Of a stretch of DNA of 64,000 bases, positions 18,454 to 27,309 are shown in pieces. Every line of letters starts with the position of its first letter. Positions within the stretch are counted from its first letter, which is position 1. The position numbers were made by a program, and so were the translations under genes. The notes beneath the pieces are model-generated. The model ran no database searches and had not been told where the DNA came from. It saw only the letters and a program-made list of their open reading frames with translations. Where the stretch lies: the NCBI RefSeq assembly GCF_030397575.1, contig NZ_JAPNXS010000004.1:186001-250000 (forward strand). The letters run 5' to 3'. The stretch is from Psychromonas sp. 14N.309.X.WAT.B.A12. GTDB taxonomy: Bacteria > Pseudomonadota > Gammaproteobacteria > Enterobacterales > Psychromonadaceae.

Positions 18454-19176
18454 ATGTATGGTTATGTTGCGTGTTTTTATTTCGTAGTCTTCAGTTTGTT
18501 TAGTATATCAAGTCAAGCGGCAATTAATGTTGCTGTTGCCAGTAACTTTAAGATATCTGCGATGGAGATAGCTGAGCAATTTACTGAAAAATATAATATC
18601 AAGGTAAATATTTCTAGTGCATCAACTGGAACTCTGTATCAACAAATTTTACATGGTGCACCTTTTGATCTCTTTTTATCAGCCGATCAACAACATGTAC
18701 AGTTACTGCAAGAGGCGAATAAAGTCGGTAATAACCAAAGTTTTGTTTACGCTCAAGGACGGTTAGGTTTTTGGATGCCTTCAGCTGAAAGCGATCCTAC
18801 TATTGAAGATTTTATGGCTTACGCTGGTCGTTTGGCCATTGCTAATCCTAAGTTTGCACCCTATGGAGTGGCGGCACAACAAGCTTTAACTTCTGCAGGT
18901 AAATGGGGTAAACAACAATACATACAGGGCAGTAATATTAGTCAAACTTATCAGTTTGTTGAGTCAAATAATGTTGCTGCAGGCATGGTTGCTTTTGCTA
19001 CGTTAGTACAAAAAAATCAACAACATTATCTGTTGATTCCAGCTAAGTGGCATCAACCAATCATACAAGCTGGTATTGTTTTAAATACTCAACAAGTTGA
19101 GCAAGCAAACTTATTTCGTGATTTTCTACTTTCAAAACCAACCCAACAATTGATTCATGCACAAGGTTATAATTAG
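18454..19176 (+). CDS. modA: ModA, periplasmic molybdate-binding protein
   Basis: This is the substrate-binding component of the molybdate ABC importer. A signal peptide covers about residues 1-22 (ending SSQAA). The mature protein opens INVAVASNFK and contains ISSASTGTLYQQI, with serines at the oxyanion site, and GAPFDLFLSAD. Length 240 (257 in E. coli). Its stop codon overlaps the GTG start of modB, so it heads a modABC operon next to the cofactor genes it supplies. Confidence 0.94.
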   Translation: MYGYVACFYFVVFSLFSISSQAAINVAVASNFKISAMEIAEQFTEKYNIKVNISSASTGTLYQQILHGAPFDLFLSADQQHVQLLQEANKVGNNQSFVYAQGRLGFWMPSAESDPTIEDFMAYAGRLAIANPKFAPYGVAAQQALTSAGKWGKQQYIQGSNISQTYQFVESNNVAAGMVAFATLVQKNQQHYLLIPAKWHQPIIQAGIVLNTQQVEQANLFRDFLLSKPTQQLIHAQGYN

Positions 19177-19862
19177 TGTTAAGTGATGGTGATTTACAAG
19201 CGATTTGGCTTACTCTTAAATTAGCAGGGCTAACGACGCTTTTATTAATGATTATTGCGCCACCTTTAGCTTGGTGGTTAGCACGAAGCCAAGCTAAAAT
19301 TCGACCTTTAGTGGAGTCGTTAGTGGCGTTACCATTGATCTTACCACCCACAGTGCTAGGCTTTTATCTATTGATCGCATTTTCCCCTAATCATTTTCTA
19401 GGCCGTTGGTGGTTAAGTTTTAATGAGCAATCTTTGGCCTTTTCATTTACTGGATTAGTGATTGCCTCCATTGTTTACTCTTTACCTTTTGTGGTGCAAC
19501 CTCTGCAAAGTGCCTTTGTGCATTTAGACAAGCGTTATCTTGAGGTCAGCGCTACCTTAGGTTATGGAAAGTATGAACGGTTATATAAAATAATTTTTCC
19601 GATGTTGTTGCCTAGTTTTATTATTGCAGCAGCATTAGGTTTCGCCCATACGATTGGTGAATTTGGGGTGGTGTTGATGATAGGGGGTAATATTCCTGGT
19701 GAGACACAGGTGCTATCAATTCAATTATTTGATCACGTGGAGTCATTACAATATGACCAAGCGCATCAACTATCTCTTATGTTATTGGCCTTTTCTGTTT
19801 CTTTGTTAGTGGTGATCTATGGCTTTTTACAGAAAAGACAACAAAGGATATTAAATGCTTAA
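19176..19862 (+). CDS. modB: ModB, molybdate ABC transporter permease
   Basis: This is an inner-membrane permease with five to six hydrophobic segments and the EAA loop that contacts the ATPase (LEVSATLGYGKYERLYKIIFP). VALPLILPPTVLGFYLL and TIGEFGVVLMIGGNIPGET are hallmarks of ModB. Length 228 (229 in E. coli). The start is GTG at 19176, sharing its first base with the modA stop. It overlaps modC by 8 bases. Confidence 0.95.
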   Translation: MLSDGDLQAIWLTLKLAGLTTLLLMIIAPPLAWWLARSQAKIRPLVESLVALPLILPPTVLGFYLLIAFSPNHFLGRWWLSFNEQSLAFSFTGLVIASIVYSLPFVVQPLQSAFVHLDKRYLEVSATLGYGKYERLYKIIFPMLLPSFIIAAALGFAHTIGEFGVVLMIGGNIPGETQVLSIQLFDHVESLQYDQAHQLSLMLLAFSVSLLVVIYGFLQKRQQRILNA

Positions 19863-20928
19863 GTTTGATATTCAAAAGTCATTTATCAATCAACATACTG
19901 GGACGAGTAGCGAGCTTCATTTTAAAGCTCATATCGATTTGTCTGGGGTATGTGTTATTTTTGGCGACTCAGGTGCAGGAAAAACAACATTATTGCGTTG
20001 TTTGATTGGCTTAGAGGAGTGCGTTGGTGATATTCAATTTAAACAACAGGTTTGGAAATCTAAGTATCAAAAGCAATATGTGCCAACGGAAAAGCGTCGT
20101 ATTGGTGTGGTATTTCAAGAGCCAAGATTATTTCCCCACTTAAATGTACAGCAAAACTTACAATTAGCTGTGAATAAAGCGTCTTCAAATACCTTCAATA
20201 TTGAACAACTTGCTAATAAACTAGGGTTTTCTGAACTTTTAGCACATCAAACCACTCAGTTGTCTGGGGGGCAAAAACAGCGTGTTGCTATTGCGCGTGC
20301 TTTATTAACAGATCCTCAGTTATTGGTCATGGATGAGCCACTTTCATCCTTAGACCAAGGTAGCAAGCAATTGTTATTACCCTTCATCAAAGAGATTAGT
20401 CAGCAAATCCCTATTTTATATATTACTCATTCTGAACAAGAACTGTTTTATCTTAGTCGTAATATGTTGCTAGTGAATGATGGGCAAATAGAAGCGAGTG
20501 GCGAACCGCAACAGTTGTTTTTAAACAGTGATTTATCATTAATTAAATTGGCACATCAAGGGCTAATATTAAGCGTAGATGTAAAAAGTTATGATCCAGA
20601 TGAAGCATTAATTAAAGGCTGTTTAGATGGTCAAAATTTGTATATTTCAGCTGAAACTTCACCATTCTCTGAGCAGGTACAAGTCAAAATTAATAGCCGA
20701 GATGTCATTGTGGCACTACAGCCTATTGAGGGTAGCTCTTTATTAAATTGTTTATCTGCAAAGATAGTGGAGTTCGCCATTGATACGCAAAAAGCGGTGG
20801 TATTGACCTTACAGTTCGACTCACAATATCTGTATGCCTACATCACCCTACGGTCATTTAACAAACTGCAGTTAGCGGTAGGCAGTCAAGTCTTTGCACA
20901 TGTAAAAACCATGAGCATTGTTAATTAG
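19855..20928 (+). CDS. modC: ModC, molybdate ABC transporter ATP-binding protein
   Basis: ModC is the ATPase driving molybdate import. Walker A is GDSGAGKTTLLR, the ABC signature is LSGGQKQRVAIARAL, Walker B is LLVMDEPLSSLD, and the switch histidine is in ITHSEQE. A C-terminal Mop/TOBE-like domain (about residues 280-357) may bind molybdate. Length 357 (352 in E. coli). It is convergent with ubiV, with only 19 bases between them and no clear terminator. No modE regulator is in the window. Confidence 0.95.
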   Translation: MLKFDIQKSFINQHTGTSSELHFKAHIDLSGVCVIFGDSGAGKTTLLRCLIGLEECVGDIQFKQQVWKSKYQKQYVPTEKRRIGVVFQEPRLFPHLNVQQNLQLAVNKASSNTFNIEQLANKLGFSELLAHQTTQLSGGQKQRVAIARALLTDPQLLVMDEPLSSLDQGSKQLLLPFIKEISQQIPILYITHSEQELFYLSRNMLLVNDGQIEASGEPQQLFLNSDLSLIKLAHQGLILSVDVKSYDPDEALIKGCLDGQNLYISAETSPFSEQVQVKINSRDVIVALQPIEGSSLLNCLSAKIVEFAIDTQKAVVLTLQFDSQYLYAYITLRSFNKLQLAVGSQVFAHVKTMSIVN

Positions 20929-20947
20929 TTATGTTTATTGGTATGGT

Positions 20948-21823
20948 TTAACCTTGCCCTAATCCGGGGATGCTATGCCAATAACCGTTACATTGTGAGC
21001 TATTTAGTGGGCGGTAGTGGTTTTGCTGCAATAGTTGTCGTTTGAACTCAGTTACCGTTTCTAAACTGTTTAGGGAGTTTGGACTGATCCGAAGGATATC
21101 CACTAAATCGTGCATGCTTTCAAGGTCATTAATTAAGTTATAACAATATCCAGACAAGGTTTGTATACCATTTAGTACAAAAACTTGTTGCTCCTCTTGA
21201 GTATGAATCAGGCGACCTTGTGGATAGTTGATGCAGGTTAAACCACAATCGTCTTTTGCTTTATTTTCTGAACGAGCAGTGAAACACCGAGCTGAATAAG
21301 CTAGGGGTAAGTGGCCATAGGAAAACACCTCTACTTCATATTGGTCGCGCAATCCCATTTTATGGGAGTCTTCAACTAGGTCCGCTAACCAATCTCGTGA
21401 TAACTCTACAGGCATCACCCAGCGTTGCATACCTTGATTAATCAGTAATTTTAATGTTTGTGCGTTGTAACAGTTGATAGCGGGCCCACATATAAAGGGC
21501 AATTTCTTTTCGGTTAATATCTGCACTGTCGCTAGGTCATTGGCTTCAATACTCACCTCTCCATTTTCACAAAGCTTTTTTATGACACTTAATTCAGATG
21601 GTGCCTCTAATAGCGCCATAGTAGATAACACTATCTCCTTATTATGTTTATTCAGTGAGCTAGCTAATTCAATCCAATCTCTGGTTTTTAGCTCTCTGCG
21701 TTTACTGCATACGGTTTCACCTAGATAGATAATATCAGCATCGCTGCTGATTGCATGTTGGTAAAAATCTATAGTTTGCTGTTTTGGCCAATAATATAGC
21801 AATGGGCCTAATGATACTTTCAT
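20948..21823 (-). CDS. ubiV: UbiV, O2-independent ubiquinone hydroxylation protein (U32 family)
   Basis: With UbiU it carries out the hydroxylations of ubiquinone synthesis without oxygen. The four 4Fe-4S ligands known for E. coli UbiV are at identical positions: C39, C180, C193 and C197 (VCSKR; ARCFTAR; DDCGLTC). 291 residues (292 in E. coli). It follows ubiU by 20 bases on the same strand. The U32 fold is shared with TrhP at the left edge, but the cysteine pattern and pairing identify UbiV. Confidence 0.96.
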   Translation of the reverse strand: MKVSLGPLLYYWPKQQTIDFYQHAISSDADIIYLGETVCSKRRELKTRDWIELASSLNKHNKEIVLSTMALLEAPSELSVIKKLCENGEVSIEANDLATVQILTEKKLPFICGPAINCYNAQTLKLLINQGMQRWVMPVELSRDWLADLVEDSHKMGLRDQYEVEVFSYGHLPLAYSARCFTARSENKAKDDCGLTCINYPQGRLIHTQEEQQVFVLNGIQTLSGYCYNLINDLESMHDLVDILRISPNSLNSLETVTEFKRQLLQQNHYRPLNSSQCNGYWHSIPGLGQG

Positions 21824-21843
21824 ATATTTCCTGTCGTGACTTT

Positions 21844-22839
21844 TTATTGCCAGCTACGGTGATAGGCACCAAGCGTAGTTTGATTACCTTCGGAGAGATT
21901 TTCTAATTGCTGATCCCATTGTGGCTTCACTTGATATTGGGCTGGGGACTGCATGTAGCTATCAATGGCTGCTCGCCACACTCTGGTTATTTGTTCCACA
22001 TAAGCTGGGCTGCGTTGACGACCTTCAATTTTTACTGAGCTAATACCCATCTCAATTAAGTCGGGTAAAAGTGATAGGGTATTTAAACTGGTAGGCTCTT
22101 CGAGTGTATGATATATCTGCCCATCAAGGTTAAAACGACCTTTGCATAAAGTGGGATAGCCTGCTTTTTCATCATTATGATATCGGTCGATTAAGATGTT
22201 ATTTAAACGCGATGTTAAACCTTGTGACGTTTCTTGCCAGCGAACAAATTTGGCGGGAGAACAGGCTCCAACAGTATTGGGTGATTCACCCGTAAAATAA
22301 GAAGATAAGTAACATCGTCCCTCTGCCATAATGCATAAGCTACCAAAGGCAAATACTTCTAAAGGAATATGGCTGTTACGAGCGAGTTGTTTAACTTGAT
22401 GCAGCGATAAAACACGCGGTAATACCACGCGTTTGATATTAAAATTACGCTGATAAAACTCAATAGCAGCGGTATTAGTAGCAGAAGCTTGTACAGATAA
22501 ATGCAGTGCTAAATCTGGGTATTTTCGGGTGGCGTAATCTAAGGTGGCAATATCTGCAATAATTGCGGCATTTGCTCCTAGGTCAACACATTGGTCAACC
22601 GCATTATACCAACGTTTTTCTTGACCTGGGTGAGCAAAGGTATTGATTGCCACATGTAAATGTTTGTTATTATCAGCAACGTACTGCGCACCTTTTACTA
22701 GCTTGGATGCATTAAAGTTAAGTCCTGCAAAGTGTCGTGCATTAGTCTCATCCTTTAAACCGATATAAACAGCATCCGCACCGCAATCAATGGCTACTTT
22801 CAACGCAGGTAAACTGCCAGCAGGGCATAATAATTCCAT
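21844..22839 (-). CDS. ubiU: UbiU, O2-independent ubiquinone hydroxylation protein (U32 family)
   Basis: This is the partner of UbiV in an iron-sulfur heterodimer for anaerobic ubiquinone hydroxylation, probably using prephenate. Ligand cysteines C169, C176, C193 and C232 are at exactly the E. coli positions. The protein opens MELLCPAGSLPALKVAIDCG, like other U32 proteins. 331 residues (same as E. coli). It has the ribosome site AAGGAG and is divergent from ubiT across about 200 bases containing a candidate FNR box. Confidence 0.96.
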   Translation of the reverse strand: MELLCPAGSLPALKVAIDCGADAVYIGLKDETNARHFAGLNFNASKLVKGAQYVADNNKHLHVAINTFAHPGQEKRWYNAVDQCVDLGANAAIIADIATLDYATRKYPDLALHLSVQASATNTAAIEFYQRNFNIKRVVLPRVLSLHQVKQLARNSHIPLEVFAFGSLCIMAEGRCYLSSYFTGESPNTVGACSPAKFVRWQETSQGLTSRLNNILIDRYHNDEKAGYPTLCKGRFNLDGQIYHTLEEPTSLNTLSLLPDLIEMGISSVKIEGRQRSPAYVEQITRVWRAAIDSYMQSPAQYQVKPQWDQQLENLSEGNQTTLGAYHRSWQ

Positions 22840-22964
22840 ACTTACTCCTTTTTAACCACTTATTGTAGTGGGTAAATGGATGGTTTTATTGATGTAGGGC
22901 ATACATTGTAGGGTTAATAGTGATCCCATCAAATAATTGAGATATGCGAAAAAAACATGATTAA

Positions 22965-22978
22965 TTGATGTATAGCAA
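22965..22978. promoter_or_regulatory. Candidate FNR box between ubiU and ubiT
   Basis: TTGAT-GTAT-AGCAA matches the FNR consensus TTGAT-N4-ATCAA at nine of ten positions. It lies 58-71 bases before ubiT, a spacing compatible with activation of a promoter centred near -41. FNR control of this gene set is known in E. coli; its use here is inferred from the motif alone. Confidence 0.55.
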
Positions 22979-23035
22979 GTTGTTTTTAGCGGAACAGATT
23001 AGAGTAAACATTCCATTCGTCATAGACTAAGAGTA

Positions 23036-23572
23036 ATGATTATGTTGGCCTTGTTTAAAAAAGAGATACACCATCAACTTGTTATTAACGCACCTAAAGT
23101 ATTAGCTATTCCGTCTCGGTTGATGCCTTTTTATATGCAGCAAAAGGGATTAACTGTAATATTAAATCGATTATTTGATGAACAGATTAAAGAGGGGGAT
23201 TTAGACTTTTTAAAGGGTAAGTGGCTGACGATTGCTATCGATGACCTGTCTGTATCCTGGCAAGTAAGTTTTAATAAGGAGCTGGTTATTAGAGCAAATG
23301 ATGGTACACCGGATGTTACTTTCACCTCTAATATTAATGACTTGATTTTAATAGCAGGGCGAAAAGAAGACCCAGATACATTGTTTTTTCAGCGTCGCTT
23401 AAACATTGAGGGAGATACTGAACTAGGATTAGAAGTGAAGAACCTTTTAGATAATATTGATTTTGATAATTTTTCCCCTTTTTTACAAAAACTAATGACG
23501 CAATTTTCTTTGTTTGTGCAACAGGGCGTTAATCAACCTAATCATTTTATGCCAATTATATTAAACGACTAG
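23036..23572 (+). CDS. ubiT: UbiT, SCP2-domain accessory factor of anaerobic ubiquinone synthesis
   Basis: UbiT is a lipid-binding protein needed with UbiUV for ubiquinone synthesis without oxygen. The SCP2 sterol-carrier-like domain occupies about residues 45-135 (LKGKWLTIAIDDLSVSW; PDVTFTSNINDLILIAGRKEDPDTLFFQRRL), followed by the typical NIEGDTELGLEVKNLLDNID. 178 residues (174 in E. coli). The first ATG is at 23036, with another in frame two codons later that is better spaced from AAGAG; either could be used. It is divergent from ubiU. Confidence 0.93.
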   Translation: MIMLALFKKEIHHQLVINAPKVLAIPSRLMPFYMQQKGLTVILNRLFDEQIKEGDLDFLKGKWLTIAIDDLSVSWQVSFNKELVIRANDGTPDVTFTSNINDLILIAGRKEDPDTLFFQRRLNIEGDTELGLEVKNLLDNIDFDNFSPFLQKLMTQFSLFVQQGVNQPNHFMPIILND

Positions 23573-23628
23573 ATTAAATTTTACGCAAGGAAATAGCCAT
23601 AGTTAAAGAGGGCAGCTTGAACCTCATA

Positions 23629-23647
23629 AAATTAACTCGGTTAATTT
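23629..23647. repeat. Compact inverted repeat downstream of ubiT
   Basis: AAATTAAC (23629-23636) and GTTAATTT (23640-23647) are perfectly complementary with a 3-base spacer. It is in the 240-base gap between ubiT and the next gene, about 170 bases before that gene. It could be an operator or a small hairpin; there is no T tract. Confidence 0.35.
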
Positions 23648-23814
23648 CTCGGCGGAGGAATAAGGAAAGGTGATAATTATTAAATGGTACTTCCCTTTAC
23701 GAAACTTACCATAAAGAAATAAGTTATTTTACCCAGTAAAATTGTATGGGAACGGTATCTTTTAAGCGCCAAGGTCTATAGGCTTAGTATTTTATATTTA
23801 ACGCCAGTGAACAG

Positions 23815-24135
23815 ATGCCAAACGATAACTCAACTCCAACTGCTGAATCGATAGCAGTGACCAATATAGATAAAAGTGAATTAACTTGTGCTAAATGTAA
23901 TGCTGCCTGCTGTCAGTTAGAAGTGATGTTGATTACTGATACGGGTGTACCTGAACAGTATATTGATCGCGACCAATGGGGTGGTGAAACTATGAAAAAA
24001 TTAGATGATGGCTGGTGTATCTGTGTCGATCGTGAAACCAAGTTGTGCACTATTTATGAAAATAGACCTTGGGTTTGTAGAATTTTTGAAATGGGGTCCT
24101 ACGAGTGTAGCGATGAGTTTATTCCAGCAAATTGA
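23815..24135 (+). CDS. YkgJ-family cysteine-cluster protein
   Basis: This is a 106-residue protein of the CxxCxxxCC family (UPF0153/YkgJ), thought to bind zinc or iron-sulfur; no enzymatic role is established. The first cluster is CAKCNAACCQ at about residues 25-34. Further cysteines follow in WCICVDRETKLC and VCRIFEMGSYEC, with the conserved YENRPWVCR. The first 20 residues are hydrophilic and variable. It stands alone before a terminator and is convergent with epd. Confidence 0.8.
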   Translation: MPNDNSTPTAESIAVTNIDKSELTCAKCNAACCQLEVMLITDTGVPEQYIDRDQWGGETMKKLDDGWCICVDRETKLCTIYENRPWVCRIFEMGSYECSDEFIPAN

Positions 24136-24166
24136 CATGAGTTGAAGCTAGTAAGTTAATACAGTA

Positions 24167-24202
24167 AAAAGGAGGTAGATTAACTAACCAACCTCCTTTT
24201 TT
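24167..24202. terminator. Bidirectional rho-independent terminator between the YkgJ-type gene and epd
   Basis: AAAAGGAGGT (24167-24176) pairs with ACCTCCTTTT (24191-24200) around a 14-base loop, with T tracts outward on both strands. It ends two bases before the epd stop codon. Confidence 0.85.
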
Positions 24203-24203
24203 A

Positions 24204-25223
24204 TTATTGAGTCGCTAGTTGTTTGAAATACAAACAGGTATCAATTAAGCGATTAGCAAATCCCCACTCATTGTCACACCACACTAGCAATTTTACTAAA
24301 TGGCCATCACTGACACGTGTTTGTGTTCCATCAATAATGCAAGATCGTGGGTCATGATTAAAATCCACCGATACTAAAGGTGCTTCCGTATACCCTAAAA
24401 TCCCTGATAAAGATGTTGTTGAGATCTGTTGTAAGCATTGGTTAATGTCATCAATGGATACTTTTTTATCAACAGTAATACTTAAGTCCATTGCAGTGAC
24501 ATTGATGGTGGGAACACGTACTGCAATGGCTTCGAATTTATCTGCAAATTTAGGTAAAATACGTTCAATACCTGCCGCTAATTTAGTATCAACGGGAATA
24601 ATTGATTGGCTCGCCGCGCGTGTTCTGCGCAAATCATGGTGATAAGAGTCAATCACAGGTTGATCGTTCATAGCAGAGTGAATGGTGGTGATCGTGCCAC
24701 ATTTAATATCAAAGGCAGCATCTAAACTGGCAATTACTGGTACAATACAGTTAGTAGTGCAAGAAGCACCTGAAATATAGGTTTCTTGTCCTGTTAATGA
24801 TAAGTGGTTAACACCATAAACAACCGTTGCATCTACATCTTGATCAGCTGGGTGAGAAAAAATAACTTTTTTAGCGCCGGCTGTTAAATGTGCCTGAGCA
24901 TCTACCTTTGAGCCATAAATCCCAGTACAGTCGATGACTATATCGATATCTAATGCTTCCCATGGCAAATCACAGATCTTTTCAAAGGCTAACAACTTGA
25001 TAGCATGATCGGCAATAATGAGATTTTGCTCACTTTGTTTTACGCTAAAAGGAAAGCGTCCATGGGTTGAATCATATTGTGTTAAATGGCAGATAGCATC
25101 CGCAGCTGCTAGTTCATTAATGGCCACAATCTCTATTTGAGTTTGATGATTACCTTCAAATAAAGCGCGCACCACACTGCGGCCAATGCGGCCATAACCA
25201 TTAATTGCAATTCGAAGAGACAT
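24204..25223 (-). CDS. epd: Epd, D-erythrose-4-phosphate dehydrogenase (GAPDH family)
   Basis: Epd oxidises erythrose 4-phosphate to 4-phosphoerythronate, the first step of the pyridoxal 5'-phosphate pathway. The NAD-binding INGYGRIGR is at residues 8-16, catalytic C155 in SGASCTTNC, and H182 in TTIHSAMND. Segments [29 protein letters not shown] and [20 protein letters not shown] match Epd more closely than glycolytic GAPDH, which has DNELVS-type openings. Length 339 equals E. coli Epd. Unlike E. coli it is not followed by pgk and fba. A residual GAPDH activity cannot be excluded. Confidence 0.9.
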   Translation of the reverse strand: MSLRIAINGYGRIGRSVVRALFEGNHQTQIEIVAINELAAADAICHLTQYDSTHGRFPFSVKQSEQNLIIADHAIKLLAFEKICDLPWEALDIDIVIDCTGIYGSKVDAQAHLTAGAKKVIFSHPADQDVDATVVYGVNHLSLTGQETYISGASCTTNCIVPVIASLDAAFDIKCGTITTIHSAMNDQPVIDSYHHDLRRTRAASQSIIPVDTKLAAGIERILPKFADKFEAIAVRVPTINVTAMDLSITVDKKVSIDDINQCLQQISTTSLSGILGYTEAPLVSVDFNHDPRSCIIDGTQTRVSDGHLVKLLVWCDNEWGFANRLIDTCLYFKQLATQ

Positions 25224-25617
25224 TTATTGTTCCATAGTTGAAGGTGGATAGCAGATCATCACTGATAAAGACAACTTATGTTGTGCTCAGGTATTTATAT
25301 GGCGGTTAACTATGTTAGAAAACGCTATGCTGAATAGAAATGCTATAAAAAGCACATTGTAAAACAAAAACATCTGAAGCACAGAAAAAACTGTCTGAAT
25401 TTATGGAAAGTAATCAATTAATTAAAAGTGCGCTTATTACTTATTGGTGCTCATCTAATATAAGTAAAACTAGGGGGAGCAGAGTGATACGAATCGTTTT
25501 TATGAATAGGTTAAAAAACTAAATTTATTTAAATCACTGAAATGTCATATTGGTTTTGTTAACATAGTCACGGTTTTAAAGATACACAAACAGAGTGAAT
25601 ACTCTAAATGAGGAAAA
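25224..25617. other. 394-base intergenic region between epd and the BCCT transporter
   Basis: This AT-rich divergent control region contains no convincing gene. A 39-codon frame (25403-25522) lacks a ribosome site. TGAGGAAAA just before 25618 is the ribosome site of the transporter. No clear promoter or operator was recognised. Confidence 0.6.
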
Positions 25618-27198
25618 ATGAGTTTAAATAAGGATAAGTACAGTATTGATAATACTGACTACACAGTAGGTCAAGATAACGTACAAAAGTGGGGTTTTGA
25701 TGTTCATAACCCTGTATTTGGGTTTAGTGCAGGTTTTATCGCACTATTTTTAGTGACGATTATGTTTGTTGACCCAGAGTTATCTAAAGCAACATTAGAT
25801 GGGTTAAAATGGGAAATAATTGGTTCATTTGATGGACTATTTATGTGGTCTGCCAATATATTTGTCATATTCTGTCTTGCATTAATTGTATCACCTTTTG
25901 GTAAAATTCGTCTTGGTGGTGCAGAAGCAAAAAGTGATTATTCAACACTATCATGGTTATCTATGCTATTTGCTGCCGGTATGGGGATAGGTTTAATGTT
26001 TTGGGGGGTTGCAGAGCCAGTTGCTTATTTCACTGGTTGGTATGAAACGCCGTTGAATGTTGAACCTAATACACCGGAGGCTGCTAAACTGGCACTAGGT
26101 GCAACTATGTTCCACTGGGGTCTTCACCCTTGGGCAATTTATGGTGTTGTTGCATTGTCATTAGCTTTTTTTGCTTACAATAAAGGCTTACCGCTTTCAA
26201 TGCGTTCTATTTTTTATCCAATCTTAGGCGATCGTACTTGGGGTTTACCCGGCCACATTGTTGATATTTTTGCGGTCATCGCGACATTATTTGGTTTAGC
26301 AACATCTTTAGGGCTAGGTGCACAACAAGCAGCAAGTGGTTTTCATCACGTTTTTGGTATTGATGATGGATTAACTACACAAGTCTCAATCATTGTTGGT
26401 GTAACTATTTTAGCCATCATATCAGTTGTACGTGGCATTGACGGTGGTGTTAAATTAATTAGTAACATCAATATGCTACTGGCAATTGTGTTAGTGGTGT
26501 TTGTTGCATTAGTCACTCTAGCGGTTTCTATGGGAACTATCCCAACAACGGTCATGGGTTACATTGAAAATATTATTCCTTTAAGTAACCCACATGGTCG
26601 TGAAGATGAAGCTTGGATGCATGGTTGGACAGTGTTTTACTGGGCTTGGTGGATTTCATGGTCACCATTCGTAGGTATGTTTATTGCGCGTGTTTCACGT
26701 GGTCGTACAGTACGTCAGTTTTTGACTGCAGTATTAATTATCCCAACATTAGTGACTATTCTTTGGATGTCTGTATTTGGTGGTGTTGCAATTGATCAAA
26801 TTATGAATAATGTTGGTGAGTTAGGTACAAACGGGCTAACCGATGTATCACTTGCGATGTTTCAAATGTTTGACCAATTACCATTGGGTAATATTTTATC
26901 TTTAATTGCTGTTGTATTAGTCTTGGTATTTTTCATTACCTCTTCTGATTCAGGGTCATTGGTTATCGATAGTATTACTGCTGGTGGTAAAGTTGATGCC
27001 CCTGTTCCACAACGCATTTTTTGGGCTTCAGTAGAAGGGGCGATTGCTATTGCATTATTGTGGGTTGGAGGAACATCATCAATTCAAGCGTTACAAGCGG
27101 GAGCGATCTCAACGGCATTACCGTTCACAATTATTCTATTAATCATGTGTGTAAGCTTGATTATGGGAATGAGAACAGAGCCTAAATTAACAAAATAG
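25618..27198 (+). CDS. BCCT-family betaine/choline/carnitine transporter
   Basis: This is an inner-membrane secondary transporter for a quaternary ammonium compound, likely part of osmoprotection. It has twelve predicted hydrophobic segments. The family motif GMGIGLMFWGVAEP is at residues 121-134; the GMGIG form is the one found in sodium-coupled betaine carriers such as BetP. A tryptophan-rich segment FYWAWWISWSPFVGMF and then RVSRGRTVRQF mark the substrate site and the following loop. The short C-terminus (526 residues in total) lacks the long osmosensing tail of BetP or BetT. The exact substrate is unknown. Confidence 0.9.
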   Translation: MSLNKDKYSIDNTDYTVGQDNVQKWGFDVHNPVFGFSAGFIALFLVTIMFVDPELSKATLDGLKWEIIGSFDGLFMWSANIFVIFCLALIVSPFGKIRLGGAEAKSDYSTLSWLSMLFAAGMGIGLMFWGVAEPVAYFTGWYETPLNVEPNTPEAAKLALGATMFHWGLHPWAIYGVVALSLAFFAYNKGLPLSMRSIFYPILGDRTWGLPGHIVDIFAVIATLFGLATSLGLGAQQAASGFHHVFGIDDGLTTQVSIIVGVTILAIISVVRGIDGGVKLISNINMLLAIVLVVFVALVTLAVSMGTIPTTVMGYIENIIPLSNPHGREDEAWMHGWTVFYWAWWISWSPFVGMFIARVSRGRTVRQFLTAVLIIPTLVTILWMSVFGGVAIDQIMNNVGELGTNGLTDVSLAMFQMFDQLPLGNILSLIAVVLVLVFFITSSDSGSLVIDSITAGGKVDAPVPQRIFWASVEGAIAIALLWVGGTSSIQALQAGAISTALPFTIILLIMCVSLIMGMRTEPKLTK

Positions 27199-27227
27199 AG
27201 AAACGTTAAGCTACATTAAAGTGACTT

Positions 27228-27262
27228 AAAAACCGATTAATCTGTGATTAATCGGTTTTTTT
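27228..27262 (+). terminator. Rho-independent terminator of the BCCT transporter gene
   Basis: AAAAACCGATTAAT (27228-27241) pairs perfectly with ATTAATCGGTTTTT (27247-27260) around a 5-base loop and runs into Ts. Confidence 0.92.
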
Positions 27263-27309
27263 ATATTTAGTGGATATCAAAACAAGCAAGTACAACTATC
27301 GTTCTAACA

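Noticed and set aside
22921-22932. TGATCCCATCAA as an FNR box
   Set aside because: The half-sites are separated by three bases, not four; the site at 22965 fits better.
24204-25223. Glycolytic GAPDH (gapA) for the gene called epd
   Set aside because: The [13 protein letters not shown] and [12 protein letters not shown] segments and [11 protein letters not shown] fit Epd rather than GapA.
25403-25522. 39-codon frame upstream of the BCCT transporter gene
   Set aside because: It has no ribosome site, no recognisable motif and an unremarkable composition.
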